Below, in pieces: positions 23,288-31,652 of a stretch of 64,000 bases of DNA. The notes under the pieces were generated by a model, which had not been told where the DNA came from, did no database searches, and saw only the letters and a list, made by a program, of their open reading frames with translations. A program made the translations under genes and the position numbers. Each line of letters opens with the position of its first letter. Position 1 is the stretch's first letter. This DNA is from Acetobacter farinalis (GTDB lineage: Bacteria; Pseudomonadota; Alphaproteobacteria; Acetobacterales; Acetobacteraceae): NCBI RefSeq assembly GCF_026240015.1, contig NZ_JAPIUX010000001.1, positions 248,001 through 312,000 on the forward strand, written 5' to 3'.

Positions 23288-24424
23288 TTACAGGGTGTGC
23301 GCGGCGTTGGGGCTGGTGGCGGTGAGCAGCCTGACGGTTTTCTGAATACTCTGTGTCTCTTCAAAAAGAGCAAGGGCGCGGCTGCGTCCCGCCTGTCCCA
23401 TCTGCGCGCGCAGGGGAGCATCCTGCACCAGTCGCAGCAGTGCCTCCGCCAGAGGCGCGACGGTGGCGGGGGGCACCAGGAATCCGGTTTCCCCAGAGAT
23501 AACCTGTTCACGCGGGCCGCTGATATCGGTGCTGACCACCGGCAGGCCAGTCATCATCGCTTCGATAATGGACATGGGCAGCCCTTCAAAATGGCTGGGC
23601 AGCGTGAAAATATCGGCCGCAGCCAGAACGGCTGGGGTATCCGCCCGGTAGCCCAGACATTTCAGCCGTGCGCCAAGATGGGCCTGTGCTTCCGTAAAGC
23701 AGGCATCCAGCGTGGCCCCGTGGTCTGAGGTCAGGCGTTCTCCCACCACCCAGAGTTCGGCATCGGGCACAAGGCGCATGGCCTCCAGCAGTTCCGGATA
23801 CCCTTTGTGCCGCACCAGCCGGGAGACCACGACAATCACGGGAGTCTCTTCCGCCGTGCCCAGCTCCTGCCGGATACGGGCACGGGCGGCTGGGTCTGGC
23901 CGGAAGCGGGTGCTGTCCCGCCCATTGCCAATGGCAATGGGGTTGCGGGCGATGTGCAGCAGCCGGGCATCCTGTGCTTCCTCGCTCGAGACGGTGAGAT
24001 ACACATCCGTGATGCGCCCGCAGAGCACTTCCAGCACCAGCGCCAGCCCGCGCCGCAAGAGGGAGCCGGGCTGATTGAACAGAAAGCCATGGCAGGTGTA
24101 GGCAATACGCGGCACGCCACACAGTCTGGCCGCCAGCCGGGCCAGAATACCGCTGATGGGCATATGGGCATGCACCATATCGGGCTTTTCCCGCCGGATG
24201 AGCCGGACCAGCGCACAAAACGCCCGTATCTGTGCCGGTGGGGAAAAGGAGCGTGCGAACGGCAGCGTTTCCACCCGGAAGCCGTCCCGGCGGGGCTGCG
24301 CGACCAGCGGACCATCGGCACAGACCCCTACGACCTCGTGCCCCTCGTCACGCAGGGCGTGCATCAGGGGCAGAAGGAAGTGGTTCAGTGAAAAATCGAC
24401 GTTCGTGATTTCAAGAATTTTCAC
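23288..24424 (-). CDS. Glycosyltransferase family 4 protein
   Basis: 378 aa GT-B fold retaining glycosyltransferase. The N-terminal half has MVHAHMPISGILARLAA and an acceptor-side Rossmann domain. The C-terminal donor domain shows VIVVVSRLVRHKGYPELLEAM and the GT4 motif EGLPMSIIEAMMTGLPVVSTDISGPREQV with the EX7E glutamates. It probably adds a sugar to a lipid-linked glycan at the cytoplasmic face of the inner membrane; donor and acceptor cannot be told. It follows the heparinase-like gene after 8 bases, so it is in the same operon. Confidence 0.88.
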   Translation of the reverse strand: MKILEITNVDFSLNHFLLPLMHALRDEGHEVVGVCADGPLVAQPRRDGFRVETLPFARSFSPPAQIRAFCALVRLIRREKPDMVHAHMPISGILARLAARLCGVPRIAYTCHGFLFNQPGSLLRRGLALVLEVLCGRITDVYLTVSSEEAQDARLLHIARNPIAIGNGRDSTRFRPDPAARARIRQELGTAEETPVIVVVSRLVRHKGYPELLEAMRLVPDAELWVVGERLTSDHGATLDACFTEAQAHLGARLKCLGYRADTPAVLAAADIFTLPSHFEGLPMSIIEAMMTGLPVVSTDISGPREQVISGETGFLVPPATVAPLAEALLRLVQDAPLRAQMGQAGRSRALALFEETQSIQKTVRLLTATSPNAAHTL

Positions 24425-24432
24425 GCCCGGCC

Positions 24433-26685
24433 TTACTCGGTCATCAGGGTTAAGGCCCAGCGAACCGGCCGCATGGCAGGCTTGGGCGGAGGCCCGGCCT
24501 CCGGTGTGGTTTTGGATGCCGCGCCAGAGGCGGGGCGGCCTGCTGCGGCCTGACCAGACGCGGCGTGAGCAGGGCCTGCCTCACCAGACCTCACCTGACC
24601 CTGCGCCGATTGACCGGGTGGAGTCTGGTGGGTGGGGTGCTGTCCGGCAGAGGGCTCGTGCTCGGCAAACAGGGCCTGCGCCATGGTGGGCGCGGCCTGT
24701 TCCGGCTGGCTGGGTCGTGCGGCCATATCCGCCTGCGCGGAGCCTGCGGTCTGATAGGGCCAGCTATCAGCAGGGGGGGCATCACGCAGCAAAGGCTCAA
24801 AGGCGTCTTCTTCGTGAGCGTGTGGCGCAGATGGCCCGGAGGGAGCCGTGTGCCCGGCTTCCTCTTCCGGGTAAGGCAGGCCGGAGGCAGGGTCATGATA
24901 TCCGGGGGCGGAGGAGCTGTCATACCCGGCCTCGGCGCCCTCGGTCCGGTGCTGGTCCTGTGGCTGAGGCATGTCGGGGGAGTATGGGGCGTTGTCTTCC
25001 GCAGGCTGTTCAGAAGGATACGGGCTGCCCTCTCCATAGTCCTGCATGGCGTGTGAAGCGGCTTCAGCCTCCGCATCGGCTTCGGTGTAGAGGTCGCGTT
25101 CGGCATCCTCCTCGGCTTCCGCGGCAGGATCAGCTTCCGGCTCTGCCGGTGGGTCTGGCGGGTAGAGAACAATCTGGAGGGAGGGCACAGGCTGCCCGCT
25201 GCCCAGATAGATGCTGTCTTCCACACAGGCGGGAACGTTGGCCTGAAACAGCCAGCTTTCTTCCTGCGTATAGAGCAGAAAGCCGTGGGCGATTTCCTCC
25301 ACCGTGATCTCGGGGTGCAGGTGAAACCGCACGCAGAAATTACGGGTGTCCGTGCCTTGCAAGGCATCTTCCCCGCGCAGGGTCTGGCCATCTTTCCCCA
25401 GATAGATCTGGCGGGAATACACGCCCCCGCCCTGAGGTGTGTAGCCATCATGCGTCATATGCAGCCAGTGTGCGCCATCCTGCGAGGCATGTGCCCGTGT
25501 GACGGTGGGCCTGCGGAGAATAGTGCCGTTCTGGTCCCGCCGGAGGGGGCCGGCACCCCCCATCTCCAGCACGGAATGGGCGGCCGGGACATGCAGGGCC
25601 TCGGCCCAGGCGCGCTGGGTACTGGCACCGCAATTCACAATAATCCGCTGCCGGCCGGATGAAAATTCAAAGGAGAGCATGCCCGCATGAGCCGTCCTGT
25701 CATATCCGGCGGGGGCTGGGCCTGCGGCATCGGCAAACAGCATGGTGCGCCCGCTTGTCAGGCGCATATAGCCGCTTTCCGGCAGGCTGGAGGCCACCAC
25801 GCGGCTGCGGGAGGCGCGGGTGAGCACCTGTTCAATCAACTGCGGGTCACGCTCCCGGCTGCCATTGAACAGCATCAGCCCGCCATCTCCATGGCGCATC
25901 GCGCGCAGGGCCGGGGCGGCGCGGTCTGCCGCTTCCATCAGGCGGGTGGGCAGCGGCAGGCGGGCGGTCTGGAGAATGCTGAGCATTTCCGCCAGTTCCC
26001 GCACGGCCTGAAACTGGTCTTCCGGGCACCGGGTAATGTGGCTGCCATCGGCCAGAAACTGCTGCTCGATCTCCTGATCAATCAGCCTGAGATAGCGGGA
26101 GAGAAATTCCTGATGGTCCGGAATGGCCACGGCCACGGCCAGCAGGCCCTTGAGAGCGGCAAGAGCGCGCCAGCCCTGTGCGGCCTCCGGCATGAGCGCC
26201 ATGATGGAGCGGGCTTCCATGATCAGCGCGGCCATCAGGTTCTGCCGGAAATCATCATCCGCCGCGGCTGCGAAAAATTCGTAATAGGAGAGCCATGCGG
26301 CCAGACGGGTTCCGGTAATGGAAGGATCTGCCACCGGGCGGTCCGGCGCGGGCTGGCTGATCCATGTGGCCACCATGCTGCGGGCCTTGATGCGGGCCGA
26401 TTCCGCACCCAGTTCACGCAGGTCGCGCAGCCAGGTAAAGCCTTGCAACCAGCGCCGGTAGGCATCGGGCCAACCGGGGCTGTCCCACTGGAGGTGGTGC
26501 AGGGGGCGCACGGTGCCTTCAAACACACTCTGGTTCCGCACCAGCCGTTCCCCGACCATGGGGTTCCCCGGCCAGAGGTCTCGTAATGTCAGGGCCGGTG
26601 CGGCAGGCACACGGCTAAAACCGCCCAGCGGGTTACGCATGGCAAAGGTCAGACGGGCATCACGGGTCCAGCGGCGCAGGGGCAT
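24433..26685 (-). CDS. Heparinase II/III family protein with a long disordered C-terminal insert
   Basis: 750 aa from ATG 26685. Residues ~1-250 form the alpha-helical toroid (LRDLWPGNPMVGERLV, WLRDLRELGAESARIKAR, GTRLAAWLSYYEFF). Residues ~290-505 form the beta-rich heparinase II/III-like domain (HGDGGLMLFNGS, GMLSFEFSSGRQRIIVNCG, VTRAHASQDGAHWLHMTHDGY, HPEITVEEIAHGFLL). About 225 residues rich in Pro, Glu, Ala, Asp and Gln (24465-25165) then separate QIVLYPPDP from the C-terminal motif RPVRWALTLM. In alphaproteobacteria this family sits next to rsmB and purine genes and is probably a periplasmic polysaccharide lyase; substrate unknown. An ATG 129 bases upstream is in frame but overlaps rpe. 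Confidence 0.85.
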   Translation of the reverse strand: MPLRRWTRDARLTFAMRNPLGGFSRVPAAPALTLRDLWPGNPMVGERLVRNQSVFEGTVRPLHHLQWDSPGWPDAYRRWLQGFTWLRDLRELGAESARIKARSMVATWISQPAPDRPVADPSITGTRLAAWLSYYEFFAAAADDDFRQNLMAALIMEARSIMALMPEAAQGWRALAALKGLLAVAVAIPDHQEFLSRYLRLIDQEIEQQFLADGSHITRCPEDQFQAVRELAEMLSILQTARLPLPTRLMEAADRAAPALRAMRHGDGGLMLFNGSRERDPQLIEQVLTRASRSRVVASSLPESGYMRLTSGRTMLFADAAGPAPAGYDRTAHAGMLSFEFSSGRQRIIVNCGASTQRAWAEALHVPAAHSVLEMGGAGPLRRDQNGTILRRPTVTRAHASQDGAHWLHMTHDGYTPQGGGVYSRQIYLGKDGQTLRGEDALQGTDTRNFCVRFHLHPEITVEEIAHGFLLYTQEESWLFQANVPACVEDSIYLGSGQPVPSLQIVLYPPDPPAEPEADPAAEAEEDAERDLYTEADAEAEAASHAMQDYGEGSPYPSEQPAEDNAPYSPDMPQPQDQHRTEGAEAGYDSSSAPGYHDPASGLPYPEEEAGHTAPSGPSAPHAHEEDAFEPLLRDAPPADSWPYQTAGSAQADMAARPSQPEQAAPTMAQALFAEHEPSAGQHPTHQTPPGQSAQGQVRSGEAGPAHAASGQAAAGRPASGAASKTTPEAGPPPKPAMRPVRWALTLMTE

Positions 26686-26770
26686 CAGGCAGGGGGTGCT
26701 CCGAAAATGGGGTGAAATGATGTCTGTTAGCGGCGGAAGAAACCTGTTCTGAAGGAAAGGGACTGAAGAC

Positions 26771-27442
26771 TCACGCCAGAACAGGGGGGCGCAGAGCCTC
26801 GATTGCCGCAGCATAGTCCGGCTGGGCGTAAATGGCGCTCCCGGCTATGAGCACATCTGCGCCAGCGTCCAGCGCCAGCGGTGCCGTCTGCGGGTCTATT
26901 CCCCCATCCACAGCCAGACGGATGGAGCGGCCACTTTCCGTGATCATCTCCCGCAGGCGGCGGATTTTGGAGAGCTGGCTGGTCAGGAACTTCTGGCCGC
27001 CAAAGCCGGGGTTCACGGTCATGACCAGAATGATGTCCACCATGTCCAGAATTTCGCTCACCGCTTCAGGCGGGGTAGCCGGGCACAGCACAATGCCGGG
27101 CTTGGCCCCCAGTGCGCGGATGATCTGGAGCGAGCGGTGGGAATGCGGCCCGGCCTCGATATGGATCAGGATATGGTCCGCCCCGGCCTTGGCGAAGGCT
27201 TCCAGATACGGGTCTGCGGGCTCAATCATCAGATGCACGTCAAACGGCAGCGTGCTGTAGGGCCGCAGGGCTTTGACAACCTGCGGGCCGAAGGAAATGT
27301 TGGGCACAAAATGCCCATCCATCACATCCAGATGGAGCCAGTCTGCTCCGGCCTTGGCAATAGCCTCCACTTCTTCCCCCAGACGGGCGAAGTCAGCGGC
27401 AAGGAGGCTCGGAGCAATAAGGGGGCGTGTTACAGGGCGCAT
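26771..27442 (-). CDS. rpe: Ribulose-phosphate 3-epimerase
   Basis: 223 aa TIM barrel. Interconverts ribulose-5-P and xylulose-5-P in the pentose phosphate pathway, central to sugar catabolism in acetic acid bacteria. IAPSLLAADFARLGEEV, WLHLDVMDGHFVPNISFGP (metal-binding His/Asp), FDVHLMIEPADPY, MTVNPGFGGQKF and LAVDGGIDPQTAPLALDAGADVLIAGSAIY are diagnostic. Start at ATG 27442. Lies between rsmB and the heparinase gene. Confidence 0.95.
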   Translation of the reverse strand: MRPVTRPLIAPSLLAADFARLGEEVEAIAKAGADWLHLDVMDGHFVPNISFGPQVVKALRPYSTLPFDVHLMIEPADPYLEAFAKAGADHILIHIEAGPHSHRSLQIIRALGAKPGIVLCPATPPEAVSEILDMVDIILVMTVNPGFGGQKFLTSQLSKIRRLREMITESGRSIRLAVDGGIDPQTAPLALDAGADVLIAGSAIYAQPDYAAAIEALRPPVLA

Positions 27443-27505
27443 AACAGCTGTTATCCGCAATCCCGCCGCCCGACGCAACTCTGGAGAGGTGGCTTGGCGG
27501 TATTA

Positions 27506-28834
27506 TTACGCAGGCAGGATGAAGCGGGCGGCGAAAAATCCGTCCATGCTGCCTTCATCCAGCCACATGCCGGGATGGGTGCGCAGCCAGCCTTCCGGTG
27601 TGAGCGCCTGCGGCAGGAAGGAGAGTTCTTTCGGCGTGAAGGGGGAGGGAATCAAGCCCATTTCCTGTGCCGCGCGGGCGCGGGCCGGACCTTCTTCCTC
27701 CTGCAGGGAGCACACGGCGTAAATCAGCCTGCCGCCGGGGCGGAGCATGGATTTTGCCGCGGCCAGAAGCTGGTCCTGCCCGGCTGTCAGCGCTGTGACA
27801 TCCCGGGGGCGTTTGACCCACAGCACATCGGGGTGGCGGCGCGCTGTGCCCGTGGCGGAGCAGGGGGCGTCCAGCAGAATGGCGTCAAACAGCGCCTCGG
27901 GCTTCCATGTGGTGGCATCGTCCTGCACGGTGTGCACAGGGTAGGCCAGCCGCGCCATGTTTTCTTTCAGGCGCAGCATGCGGGCGGCATTCTGCTCCAC
28001 AGCCGTCACATCCGCGCCGGCGGCGGCAAGCTGTGCGGTTTTTCCGCCGGGGGCGGCGCACAGATCAGCCACGCGCTCGCCCGGCTGGGCCGCCAGCAGG
28101 CGGGCAGGCAGGGTGGCGGCCGCATCCTGCACCCAGAACGCGCCGTCCTCATAGCCCGGAAGCTCGGCCACGCGGGTGCCCGCAGGCAGGCGGATGGACC
28201 CGTTGGGCAGGAGCACGCCGCCTTCAGGGGCAGCGGCACCGGGGCGCAGGGTGATATCGAGCGGTGCCTCGTGGCTGATACCTTCTGCAATGGCGCGCGC
28301 GGTTCCCTTGCCCAGCACGTTCCAGGAGCTCCACAGCCATGAGGGCACGTTCAGGCGGGCCTGATCCAGCCCCTCCAGCAGGGCCGGGCCCTGATCAGCC
28401 ACCTTGCGCAGCACGGCATTGGCCAGACCGGCGAAGGGAGCAAGCTTGCGGCGGCGCAGCAGGGAAACCGTGGTGCCGACTGCAGCGTGCGGCGGCGTTT
28501 CAAGAAACAGCAGTTGTGCGCAGCCCATCATCAGCGCCACGCGCACAGGCTCCGGGGGTTCCTTGCGCAGGAAGGGTTCAAGCACAGTGCGCAGCGTGCC
28601 CATATGCCGCAGTGTGGCCGCTGCCAGACGGTGGGCCGCGGCGCGGTCCCGCACGGGGGCCTCATGCTCATTGGCGGAGCGGGAGAGGCTGTTTTCCAGC
28701 ATGCGCCGGTGTTCCACCACGCCGCAGAGAATATCAAACGCAACATCCCGCGTGGGGTCGGCAGGCTGGGGGGCGTTCTCCCTGCGGGATGCACTGCGTC
28801 TGGTATTACGGGGGCGGCGGGGTTCTGCTGTCAT
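27506..28834 (-). CDS. rsmB: 16S rRNA (cytosine-C5)-methyltransferase, RsmB family
   Basis: 442 aa. The N-terminal NusB-like domain (RDVAFDILCGVVEHRRMLE through about residue 165) precedes the SAM domain. VADLCAAPGGKTAQLAAAG (~250) is the SAM loop; DAPCSATGTARRHPDVLW (~320) carries the catalytic PC cysteine and the second active-site Cys lies in IYAVCSLQEEEG. Modifies C967-equivalent in 16S rRNA. It starts at ATG 28834. Part of the purM-purN-rsmB-rpe-heparinase cluster. Confidence 0.92.
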   Translation of the reverse strand: MTAEPRRPRNTRRSASRRENAPQPADPTRDVAFDILCGVVEHRRMLENSLSRSANEHEAPVRDRAAAHRLAAATLRHMGTLRTVLEPFLRKEPPEPVRVALMMGCAQLLFLETPPHAAVGTTVSLLRRRKLAPFAGLANAVLRKVADQGPALLEGLDQARLNVPSWLWSSWNVLGKGTARAIAEGISHEAPLDITLRPGAAAPEGGVLLPNGSIRLPAGTRVAELPGYEDGAFWVQDAAATLPARLLAAQPGERVADLCAAPGGKTAQLAAAGADVTAVEQNAARMLRLKENMARLAYPVHTVQDDATTWKPEALFDAILLDAPCSATGTARRHPDVLWVKRPRDVTALTAGQDQLLAAAKSMLRPGGRLIYAVCSLQEEEGPARARAAQEMGLIPSPFTPKELSFLPQALTPEGWLRTHPGMWLDEGSMDGFFAARFILPA

Positions 28835-28928
28835 CAACTCACTATCTGTTCAGGCAATCTGGTCAGGCCAAAAGGTGGCGGGGGGTGGAGCGGCAGGCGG
28901 GGCCTGCCGGAAGATCAGGTCAGGTGCA

Positions 28929-29555
28929 TCAGGCAACCAGCAGGGCGGCATCCGCCGGGGTGGGGGCGGCGCTCTTGTCCAGATACCGGCGCAGCACATC
29001 CGGATAGAGCCGGTGTTCCTGCCGGAGCACCCGTGCGCCGAGCGCCTCGGTTGTGTCCCCCGGCAGAACCGGCACGGCCGCCTGCCCCAGAATGGGGCCT
29101 TCATCCATACCTTCCGTAACCAGATGCACGGTGCAGCCATGAATGCGCACCCCAGCTTCCAGCGCCCGCTCATGCGTATGCAGGCCGGGGAAGAGCGGCA
29201 GCAGGCTGGGGTGGATGTTCAGCATTTTCCCGGCCCACTGCGTGGTGAGAAACGGGGTGAGCAGCCGCATGTAGCCTGCCAGACACACGGCCTGCGCACC
29301 GGCGTCCTGCAGAGCCGCATGCACGGCGCGTTCGTGCGCCTCGCGGTCTTTCTTGAATGGGCGATGATCAATCGCCTGTGTCCTGAGCCCTGCGGCGCGG
29401 GCCATATCCAGCCCCGGCGCGTCCGGCTTGTTGCTCAGCACAAGGCAGATACGGGCGGGGAAATCCGGCTGTTTGCAGGCTTCGATCAGTGCCGTGGCGT
29501 TACTGCCCCGGCCGCTGAGCAGAATGGCAACCGGGGTTTTAGGCGTCTCGCTCAT
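28929..29555 (-). CDS. purN: Phosphoribosylglycinamide formyltransferase
   Basis: 208 aa, normal length. Third step of purine synthesis: transfers formyl from 10-formyl-THF to GAR. ILLSGRGSNATALIEAC (phosphate loop), VCLAGYMRLLTPFL, LNIHPSLLPLFPGLHTHERALEAGVRIHGCTVHLV (catalytic Asn/His and the following Asp region) are diagnostic. It overlaps the purM stop by 4 bases and is translationally coupled to it. Confidence 0.95.
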   Translation of the reverse strand: MSETPKTPVAILLSGRGSNATALIEACKQPDFPARICLVLSNKPDAPGLDMARAAGLRTQAIDHRPFKKDREAHERAVHAALQDAGAQAVCLAGYMRLLTPFLTTQWAGKMLNIHPSLLPLFPGLHTHERALEAGVRIHGCTVHLVTEGMDEGPILGQAAVPVLPGDTTEALGARVLRQEHRLYPDVLRRYLDKSAAPTPADAALLVA

Positions 29556-30634
29556 GCTGCGTGAAAATCCGGGGAGGCTACCATGGTCAGGCCGGGCTTG
29601 GCTGTGGCGTCCGCCGCTTTGGCGATATGGCCGATCACGGTGCCTTCTTCCCCCAGATCTTTCAGGCGGGCGAGAACATCGTCCGGTTTGGGGGTGATCA
29701 GCACCATGCCCACGCCGCAGTTGAACACGCGCAGCATTTCCTCATTGGCGACATCGCCCGTGCGGGCCAGCCAGTTGAACACCGGCGGCACCGGCCATGT
29801 CCGGTCAATCACGGCATCCAGCCCTTCGGGCAGAATGCGGGGCAGGTTGCCCGGCAGGCCGCCACCGGTAATGTGGGCTGCGGCATGCAGCAGGCCCGCG
29901 CGGTGCAGGTCCAGCACCGTGCGTACATAGAGCTTTGTGGGCGTGAGCAGGGCTTCACCCAGATTTTTGCCCGGTGCGAAGGCAGCCGGGTCTGTCCATG
30001 CCAGATGGGCATCGGCCACAATACGGCGCACCAGAGAATAGCCGTTGGAATGCACACCGCTGGAGGGCAGGGCAATCAGCGTATCGCCTTCCGCAATGCC
30101 TGCGGGCAGCAGGGCGGAGCGTTCCGCCGCGCCGACGGAGAACCCGGCCAGATCATAATGCCCGTCCGCATACATGCCCGGCATTTCCGCTGTCTCACCG
30201 CCCACCAGAGCGCAGCCGGACTGTTCACAACCCTGCGCGATGCCGCGCACAACCTTGGCGGCGCTTTCAACAGAGAGGCGGCCCGTGGCGAAATAATCCA
30301 GGAAGAAAAGTGGCTCGGCCCCCTGAACAATCAGGTCGTTCACGCACATGGCAACCAGATCGATCCCCACGGTTTCATGCAGGCCGGTTTCAATGGCCAG
30401 TGTCAGCTTGGTGCCGACACCATCGGTGCAGGAGACCAGAACGGGGTCTTTAAAGCCTGCGGCCTTCAGGTCGAACAGCGCGCCGAATCCGCCAAGCCCG
30501 CCCATGGTGCCGGGGCGATCCGTGGCCTTGGCGGCGGGTTTGATCGCGTCAATCAGGGCTTCTCCTGCTTCGATGTCCACGCCGGAATCCCGATAAGTGA
30601 GGCGGGAAGAGGAAGAATTGGAAGAAGACGTCAT
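29552..30634 (-). CDS. purM: Phosphoribosylformylglycinamidine cyclo-ligase
   Basis: 360 aa. Closes the imidazole ring (FGAM to AIR) with ATP. LTYRDSGVDIEAGEALID, MGGLGGFGALFDL, LVSCTDGVGTKLTLA, DLIVQGAEPLFFLDYFATG, LVGGETAEMPGMY and HITGGGLPGNLPRI are PurM blocks. The N-terminal MTSSSNSSSSR is Ser-rich and unconserved; the start ATG 30634 is the only one close to the homology. Divergent from hdaA across ~100 bases. Confidence 0.95.
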   Translation of the reverse strand: MTSSSNSSSSRLTYRDSGVDIEAGEALIDAIKPAAKATDRPGTMGGLGGFGALFDLKAAGFKDPVLVSCTDGVGTKLTLAIETGLHETVGIDLVAMCVNDLIVQGAEPLFFLDYFATGRLSVESAAKVVRGIAQGCEQSGCALVGGETAEMPGMYADGHYDLAGFSVGAAERSALLPAGIAEGDTLIALPSSGVHSNGYSLVRRIVADAHLAWTDPAAFAPGKNLGEALLTPTKLYVRTVLDLHRAGLLHAAAHITGGGLPGNLPRILPEGLDAVIDRTWPVPPVFNWLARTGDVANEEMLRVFNCGVGMVLITPKPDDVLARLKDLGEEGTVIGHIAKAADATAKPGLTMVASPDFHAA

Positions 30635-30736
30635 GACGGGTGCTCTTGGTCTGAAAGGGGTCGATGTAACGGATCGGGTAGGGTAGGAATCCCTGAGGAC
30701 AGTCTTTACGGCAGGTGAAGCAACACGCAAAGCGGC

Positions 30737-31495
30737 ATGAAACGGAATATGGAAACAAATGAAGCCGCACGGCAGGCGGCGGAGGGAGTGGAGGGCGGCA
30801 CCTCCGGGCAGATCGCCCTGCCATTCGCCTACCGCCCCCGATTCGGGCGGTCGGATTTTGTTGCGGCCCCTTCCAATGCCGCGGCCCGTGGCTGGGTGCT
30901 GGATGCGGAAGCCGTCTGGCGCTGGCCGGAAGGCCGCATGGCCCTGTGGGGGGAAGGTGGAACAGGCAAGACGCATCTGCTCTCCGTCTGGGCGGCGCGG
31001 CATGGCGCGCCTGTGGTGGAAGGCAGCCGCCTGAATGAGCGGGATGTGGCGGACCTGTTCAGTGAGGGCGGATTTCGCGCTCTGGCGCTGGATAATGCGG
31101 ACAGGGTGCGGGAAGAGGCGGACCTGCTGCATCTGGTCAATCTGGTGCGGGAGCGGCGGATGGCCCTGCTCATGGCCGGGCGGGCGGCCCCGGCGCGGTG
31201 GCCGGTGCGCCTGCCCGATCTGGCCAGCCGCCTGCGGGCCACGGCCTCCGTGCCGATCGGGCAGGCGGAAGAAGACTTGCTGAGACGATTGTTTTTGCGT
31301 CTGCTGGCGGAACGGCAGATGGTGGTAGCCCAACCGGTGACAGAATGGGTGCTGCGGCGGCTGCCCCGGAACGCAGGCGCGATTCGGGAAATGGCCGCCC
31401 GGCTGGATCAGACGGCGCTGGCCTCGGGCGAAAAAGTGACACGGGCGCTGGCGGCCAGCGTGCTGGAAGCCCTGCTGGCGGAAGAGGCTCCTTAG
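30737..31495 (+). CDS. hdaA: DnaA-like regulatory protein (HdaA/Hda family)
   Basis: 252 aa. It has the DnaA AAA+ fold without the DNA-binding domain IV: GEGGTGKTHLLSVW (Walker A), ALALDNADRV (Walker B), and DLASRLRATASV with the box VII arginine. GQIALPFAYRP near residue 25 matches the QLxLPF clamp-binding motif of Hda. The expected role is regulatory inactivation of DnaA, in a complex with the sliding clamp after replication initiates. Divergent from purM, as in several alphaproteobacteria. The start could be M1 or the Met at residue 5. Confidence 0.85.
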   Translation: MKRNMETNEAARQAAEGVEGGTSGQIALPFAYRPRFGRSDFVAAPSNAAARGWVLDAEAVWRWPEGRMALWGEGGTGKTHLLSVWAARHGAPVVEGSRLNERDVADLFSEGGFRALALDNADRVREEADLLHLVNLVRERRMALLMAGRAAPARWPVRLPDLASRLRATASVPIGQAEEDLLRRLFLRLLAERQMVVAQPVTEWVLRRLPRNAGAIREMAARLDQTALASGEKVTRALAASVLEALLAEEAP

Positions 31496-31652
31496 AGGCC
31501 GTATGCCGGGCGGGAGAGCTGGCGGAGGGGCCGGGTCTGATAAAGGGTCTGATAACCGCCTTTATCAGTCTTGCTCCGCGGGCGCATCTGGGTCACTGTG
31601 CGCTGTCTTTTTGTTATAGTGTAACACCTAACCTGAAGGTGATTTCTACATC

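Noticed and set aside
30635..31333. N-terminal extension of purM
   Set aside because: The frame continues open opposite hdaA, but PurM similarity starts just after ATG 30634.
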